This document shows positions 6,727 to 9,270 of a DNA stretch of 9,270 nt, in pieces. The stretch covers positions 1 through 9,270 of the forward strand of contig RGYX01000030.1 of assembly GCA_010031845.1 (NCBI GenBank), given 5' to 3'. The notes beneath the pieces are model-generated. The model did not search any database. It was given only the letters and a program-made list of their open reading frames with translations, and was not told where the DNA came from. The DNA comes from Verrucomicrobiota bacterium. GTDB lineage: Bacteria; Verrucomicrobiota; Verrucomicrobiia; Methylacidiphilales; Verrucolacustridaceae. A program made the position numbers and the translations under genes. The first letter of the stretch is position 1. Every line of letters starts with the position of its first letter.

Positions 6727-7760
6727 ACCAGACGCGATTGGGCTTCACAACCATGAGATGGACTTGGCCTTTTGATCGCAAAGATTGGATCGCGGCCGGA
6801 GCGGCCTGGCTGGTTTCCCAGGTCGCCTATTTTCTAACGACCCAACCCAATGTCGGCCTCTTGGACTCCGGGGAGTTCCTGACCGCTTCGGTTCATGTGG
6901 GAGTGCCTCATCCCACCGGATATCCGCTTTGGACCATCTTTTCCCACCTCTTCACCTTGTTCCCAATCGGGAATGGGGCGTGGGAGGTGAATCTCTTTTC
7001 CGGTTTTTGTACGGCCATAGCCATTGGCTTGGTGGCGCTGATTCTTTCTAACTCCATGCGTTGGGCCGGGGTGCGGGACGTCCTCGCTCAAATCCTGGGC
7101 GCGGGTTGGGCCATTGCCCTGGCCTTTAGTGTCTCCATGTGGTCTCAGGCGGTGATCGCTGAAGTTTATGGCCTGCACTCTCTGATGGTGATGTTTTATA
7201 TCTGGGTCTTATATCGATGGCTTAGGGCTCCCGAATGGGCAAATGGGCTGGCTTGGTCGGCCTTCTTTTTCTCCCTTGGGATGAGTGATCATCACCTGAT
7301 GATTTCGATGGCTCCGCTGCCGGTCATGGTCATGCTGTTACGGCGGAAGGATCTTTTGGCTGAGGGGATGCTTTATCTCTGTATCGCCGCGGCCCTGGTC
7401 TACTGGGGTTTTGGAGCCAACCTGGCACGCTTCCATTCGCTTCCTTTATTGCGTGGGTTTGGCTTTGGTTGTCTGGATGTTGGTAAAAAGGAGTTTGCCC
7501 AATTGGAGAACAGGTCTTTTGGTTTTGGCAGGGGTTGCGATTGGCCTGTCTCCCTACGCCTACATGCCGATGGCCTCCTCGACGAATCCGCCGATGAATT
7601 GGGGATTTACCAGCACCAAGGAGGGTTTTTTCTACGCCATCAATCGCAGCCAGTATTCCGGCAAGCTGTCCGATCAACTTCTGAAGACCGTGGGTCGGGC
7701 CATGGGAGCGGCCCCCCAGGAGTTGCTGAATCCCCCAGAGCCTCCGCCCGGTACCCCTAA
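6723..7760 (+). CDS. DUF2723 protein, N-terminal fragment (genuine to about 7410)
   Basis: This is the first reading frame of the interrupted gene. Residues 1-about 230 are genuine: LLDSGEFLTA (47-56; Asp48 and Glu51 are the family's acidic pair near the first external loop), VPHPTGYPLW (61-70), WEVNLFSG, MWSQAVIAEVYGLHSL (139-154), MSDHHLM (187-193), and several membrane segments (about 23-39, 92-109, 123-138, 150-164, 176-187, 216-230). Beyond about base 7410 the translation turns polar and Arg-rich (GCLDVGKKEFAQ onwards) and loses family resemblance, while the neighbouring frame carries it on. The tail to the stop at 7758-7760 is thus out-of-frame reading. An in-frame start at 6585 inside the preceding gene was rejected in favour of the coupled ATG. 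Confidence 0.7.
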   Translation: MNQTRLGFTTMRWTWPFDRKDWIAAGAAWLVSQVAYFLTTQPNVGLLDSGEFLTASVHVGVPHPTGYPLWTIFSHLFTLFPIGNGAWEVNLFSGFCTAIAIGLVALILSNSMRWAGVRDVLAQILGAGWAIALAFSVSMWSQAVIAEVYGLHSLMVMFYIWVLYRWLRAPEWANGLAWSAFFFSLGMSDHHLMISMAPLPVMVMLLRRKDLLAEGMLYLCIAAALVYWGFGANLARFHSLPLLRGFGFGCLDVGKKEFAQLENRSFGFGRGCDWPVSLRLHADGLLDESADELGIYQHQGGFFLRHQSQPVFRQAVRSTSEDRGSGHGSGPPGVAESPRASARYP

Positions 7761-8589
7761 ACCTCCCTCCTTCCGGGAAACCCTGGGTAAATTCGCCCAG
7801 TTGTATTGGAGAAAGATCGTCGCAAACTTCACTCCTCTTTCCGTTCTCGCATTGGTTGCGGCCGTGGCTTTCTTGGGGGGGCTGCCGCCACCCGTACGAT
7901 CGTGGATTCAGGTAAGTGCCATCGGTTTTCTTTTGGCCGGCTTTCTCCAGCCAGCCTTTGACCAGGCAGGGGCGGATGAGGCGGCCTGGCTACTGGAGAT
8001 GCCGTACCTTGGCTACTCCCATGCCTTCTTCGTGCTCTTGGCGGGCTTCGGTTCAGGGTTGGTGATGGACCGGTGGCTGAAAAGCCTGCCCATTGCCGCG
8101 GGAGCGTCGGCTCTTTTGGCTCTTTTTCTAGGTGCTTTCAGTTTTCGGCAAAATGTGACTTTCTGTAGCCAGCGGAACCATTGGTTCGGCTGGATGTATG
8201 GCCGTGACATGTTGGCGGATCTGCCCAAGGACAGCTTTGTGTATGGGGGCACCGACCCGGGTCGTTTTGTCCCTACCTATATGATTCTTTCGGAGAGTTT
8301 TGAGCCGAAGAAATTTAAACGGGACAAAAACTTTGACCGGCGGGATCTCTATATCATTACCCAGAATGCCTTGGCTGATGCTTTTTATAATCAGTACATC
8401 CGCAACCATTACTCCACAGAACGGCCTGCCCCACGTGGGTGGGTGGATAAGTGGTTGGGTCGTGATAAACACTACCCCAAGGCACCTCTGGTGCTCCCGC
8501 GCCAAGAGGACATCATGGCTATTTATCAGGCGGCCGGCGGCAACGGGAGCCTGGTGCCCCCGACCCTAACTCTGATCCCACGGTGCTGA
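7411..8589 (+). CDS. DUF2723 protein, middle fragment (second frame)
   Basis: This frame continues the same protein. After about 7430 it reads as a membrane segment (FLYCVGLALVVWMLV), then GLSPYAYMP and NPPMNWGFTS, the family's proline-rich turn. A Pro-rich loop (about 7720-7770), more hydrophobic helices (about 7840-8150) and the external motif GGTDPGRFVPTYM (near 8246-8284) follow, then ITQNALAD. The frame has no good start of its own: TTG 7411 and ATG 7477 both lie inside what should be a membrane segment and lack a convincing ribosome-binding site. It should not be read as a separate gene. The last nine or so codons before TGA 8587-8589 (PTLTLIPRC) are probably out of frame, because the family resemblance moves to the next frame at the C-run 8557-8561. 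Confidence 0.65.
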   Translation: MEPTWHASIRFLYCVGLALVVWMLVKRSLPNWRTGLLVLAGVAIGLSPYAYMPMASSTNPPMNWGFTSTKEGFFYAINRSQYSGKLSDQLLKTVGRAMGAAPQELLNPPEPPPGTPKPPSFRETLGKFAQLYWRKIVANFTPLSVLALVAAVAFLGGLPPPVRSWIQVSAIGFLLAGFLQPAFDQAGADEAAWLLEMPYLGYSHAFFVLLAGFGSGLVMDRWLKSLPIAAGASALLALFLGAFSFRQNVTFCSQRNHWFGWMYGRDMLADLPKDSFVYGGTDPGRFVPTYMILSESFEPKKFKRDKNFDRRDLYIITQNALADAFYNQYIRNHYSTERPAPRGWVDKWLGRDKHYPKAPLVLPRQEDIMAIYQAAGGNGSLVPPTLTLIPRC

Positions 8590-8594
8590 ACTCC

Positions 8595-9270
8595 ATGGTG
8601 GGGGAGTGGATTTGGCAGAGAAACAAGGATCAGCGTCACTTCTTTGTGGAAGAAAGCTTTCCGATGGAATGGTCTTATCCCAACGCCGTACCCCATGGCC
8701 TTTGCTACGAGATCAAGCGGGATCCCGTCCCGGTCTTGGCGCCAGAGCAAGTGGCTTCCGACATGAAGTATTGGAGGGAATACATTGATCACCTGAAGGC
8801 CGATCCGGGCTTTGAGGATGACATCGATGCCCAGAGATCGTTCTCAAAACTCCGTAACACGGGCGGTAATATTTATAAGTGGAGAAAGATGCCGGAAGCC
8901 GCCGAGCAGGCCTACCGGCAAGCCTTGGAACTCTGGCCTGGTAATACCGAGACCCTGAACAACTTCTCAGATCTGCTGATGCAACAGAACCGGGTCGATG
9001 AGCTGAGGGATATTCTGGCCAAAGCATCCAAAGCGGACCCCAACAACGGGTTGCTGGCCATGTTATTGGCCAATTGCGAAAGGCGGTTAGCCCTCAAGGG
9101 GGAAGTCGCTGCCTTGGAGGGGTTGAGAACGGCCAATCCCAAGGATCCTAAGCTCTTGCAACAGCTTCTAGGTAAATATGCCGAACAGGGAAATCGGGAA
9201 AAAGCTGACAAGCTGGTGGCGGAAGCTTCTACCCTTTTTCCGACCAACGCCGAGATCCTTCGGGATGCGG
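8595..9270 (+). CDS. DUF2723 protein, C-terminal fragment with TPR-like repeats (partial)
   Basis: Back in the frame of ATG 6723. This frame is open from 8466 to the window end, and genuine sequence probably starts at about 8562 (DPNSDPTVLNSMVGEW). ATG 8595 is only the first in-frame ATG. RHFFVEESFPMEWSYPNAVPHGL is the conserved segment that follows the membrane part in DUF2723 proteins. Next comes a short acidic stretch and then paired helices like tetratricopeptide repeats (EAAEQAYRQALELWPGN from about 8895, then further degenerate units to about 9260, e.g. REKADKLVAEASTLFPTN). The TPR part would be extracytoplasmic or membrane-adjacent and might bind the acceptor. No stop codon is seen, so the true end is beyond the window. 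Confidence 0.7.
   Translation, partial: MVGEWIWQRNKDQRHFFVEESFPMEWSYPNAVPHGLCYEIKRDPVPVLAPEQVASDMKYWREYIDHLKADPGFEDDIDAQRSFSKLRNTGGNIYKWRKMPEAAEQAYRQALELWPGNTETLNNFSDLLMQQNRVDELRDILAKASKADPNNGLLAMLLANCERRLALKGEVAALEGLRTANPKDPKLLQQLLGKYAEQGNREKADKLVAEASTLFPTNAEILRDA

Larger units (their letters stand above)
6723..9270 (+). pseudogene. DUF2723/TMEM260-like membrane glycosyltransferase with TPR tail, interrupted by two frameshifts, 3' end outside window
   Basis: One long gene is evident when three reading frames are joined. It starts in the frame of ATG 6723 (ATGA overlap, GGAGA at 6710-6714 as ribosome-binding site). It moves forward one base near GGGGTTTT (7405-7412), and returns to the first frame near CCCCC (8557-8561). 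The joined product exceeds 840 residues with no stop before the window ends. The order matches the DUF2723 family, whose eukaryotic member TMEM260 is an O-mannosyltransferase of the secretory pathway: DSGEF and HPTGYPL near the N-terminus, WSQAVIAEVYGLHSL, SDHHL, a polytopic middle, GGTDPGRFVPTYM, then FFVEESFP and TPR-like helices. The two shifts cancel, each sits near a homopolymer, and coding sense is preserved on both sides. Sequencing or assembly error is therefore at least as likely as true decay. Inferred role: transfer of a lipid-linked hexose to protein or glycan outside the cytoplasmic membrane. Confidence 0.75.

Noticed and set aside
7400..7415. Programmed ribosomal frameshifting at GGGGTTTT
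   Set aside because: A forward shift followed by a second compensating shift 1.1 kb later has no precedent that I know of in this family, and no stop codon or slippery context of the known forward-shift type sits at the site. Indels in homopolymers explain both shifts more simply.
1..9270. Mobile element, CRISPR array or tRNA genes
   Set aside because: No transposase or integrase, direct-repeat array, terminal inverted repeats or cloverleaf-like sequence was seen by eye on either strand.

Overview
The window looks like a bacterial chromosomal segment devoted to envelope glycosylation, with moderately high GC. The kind of organism is uncertain. The best guess is a Verrucomicrobiota/PVC-type bacterium: the long TMEM260-like (DUF2723) protein with a TPR tail, the YfhO-like membrane protein and the Asp-type MurA all fit, but none of them is diagnostic. 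No mobile element, CRISPR array, tRNA or rRNA is visible.

Layout. (1) 1-135 is the 3' end of an unidentified gene, overlapping the next gene by ATGA. (2) 132-3236 (+) encodes an unusual 1034-residue fusion: a YfhO-like polytopic membrane protein followed by a complete DPM1-type family 2 glycosyltransferase, i.e. a polyprenyl-phosphate-mannose synthase-like domain. (3) 3237-3411 is a short convergent intergenic region with one perfect 9-bp hairpin. (4) 3412-4716 (-) encodes MurA, with Asp in place of the usual catalytic Cys. (5) 4717-4813 is a short divergent control region with a 9-bp inverted repeat. (6) 4814-5959 (+) is a DegT/DnrJ/EryC1/StrS-type PLP sugar aminotransferase. (7) 6004-6726 (+) is a free-standing DPM1-type glycosyltransferase, about 60% identical by hand count to the C-terminal domain of gene 2. 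(8) 6723-9270 (+, running off the window) is a DUF2723/TMEM260-like membrane glycosyltransferase with a C-terminal TPR-like region. As given, this gene is split into three frames by two compensating single-base shifts, each near a homopolymer run.

How they may work together. DPM1-type enzymes charge a polyprenyl phosphate with a hexose, usually mannose, on the cytoplasmic face. GT-C-type membrane proteins (the DUF2723 protein, and possibly the YfhO-like half of the fusion) use such lipid-linked sugars on the outer face. The ATGA coupling of the stand-alone synthase to the DUF2723 gene suggests a donor-synthase/transferase pair, possibly a bacterial O-mannosylation system related to eukaryotic TMEM260. 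The aminotransferase may supply an amino sugar for the same glycan. MurA belongs to peptidoglycan synthesis and is transcribed separately. Substrates are inferred from family membership and gene order; nothing in the sequence fixes them.
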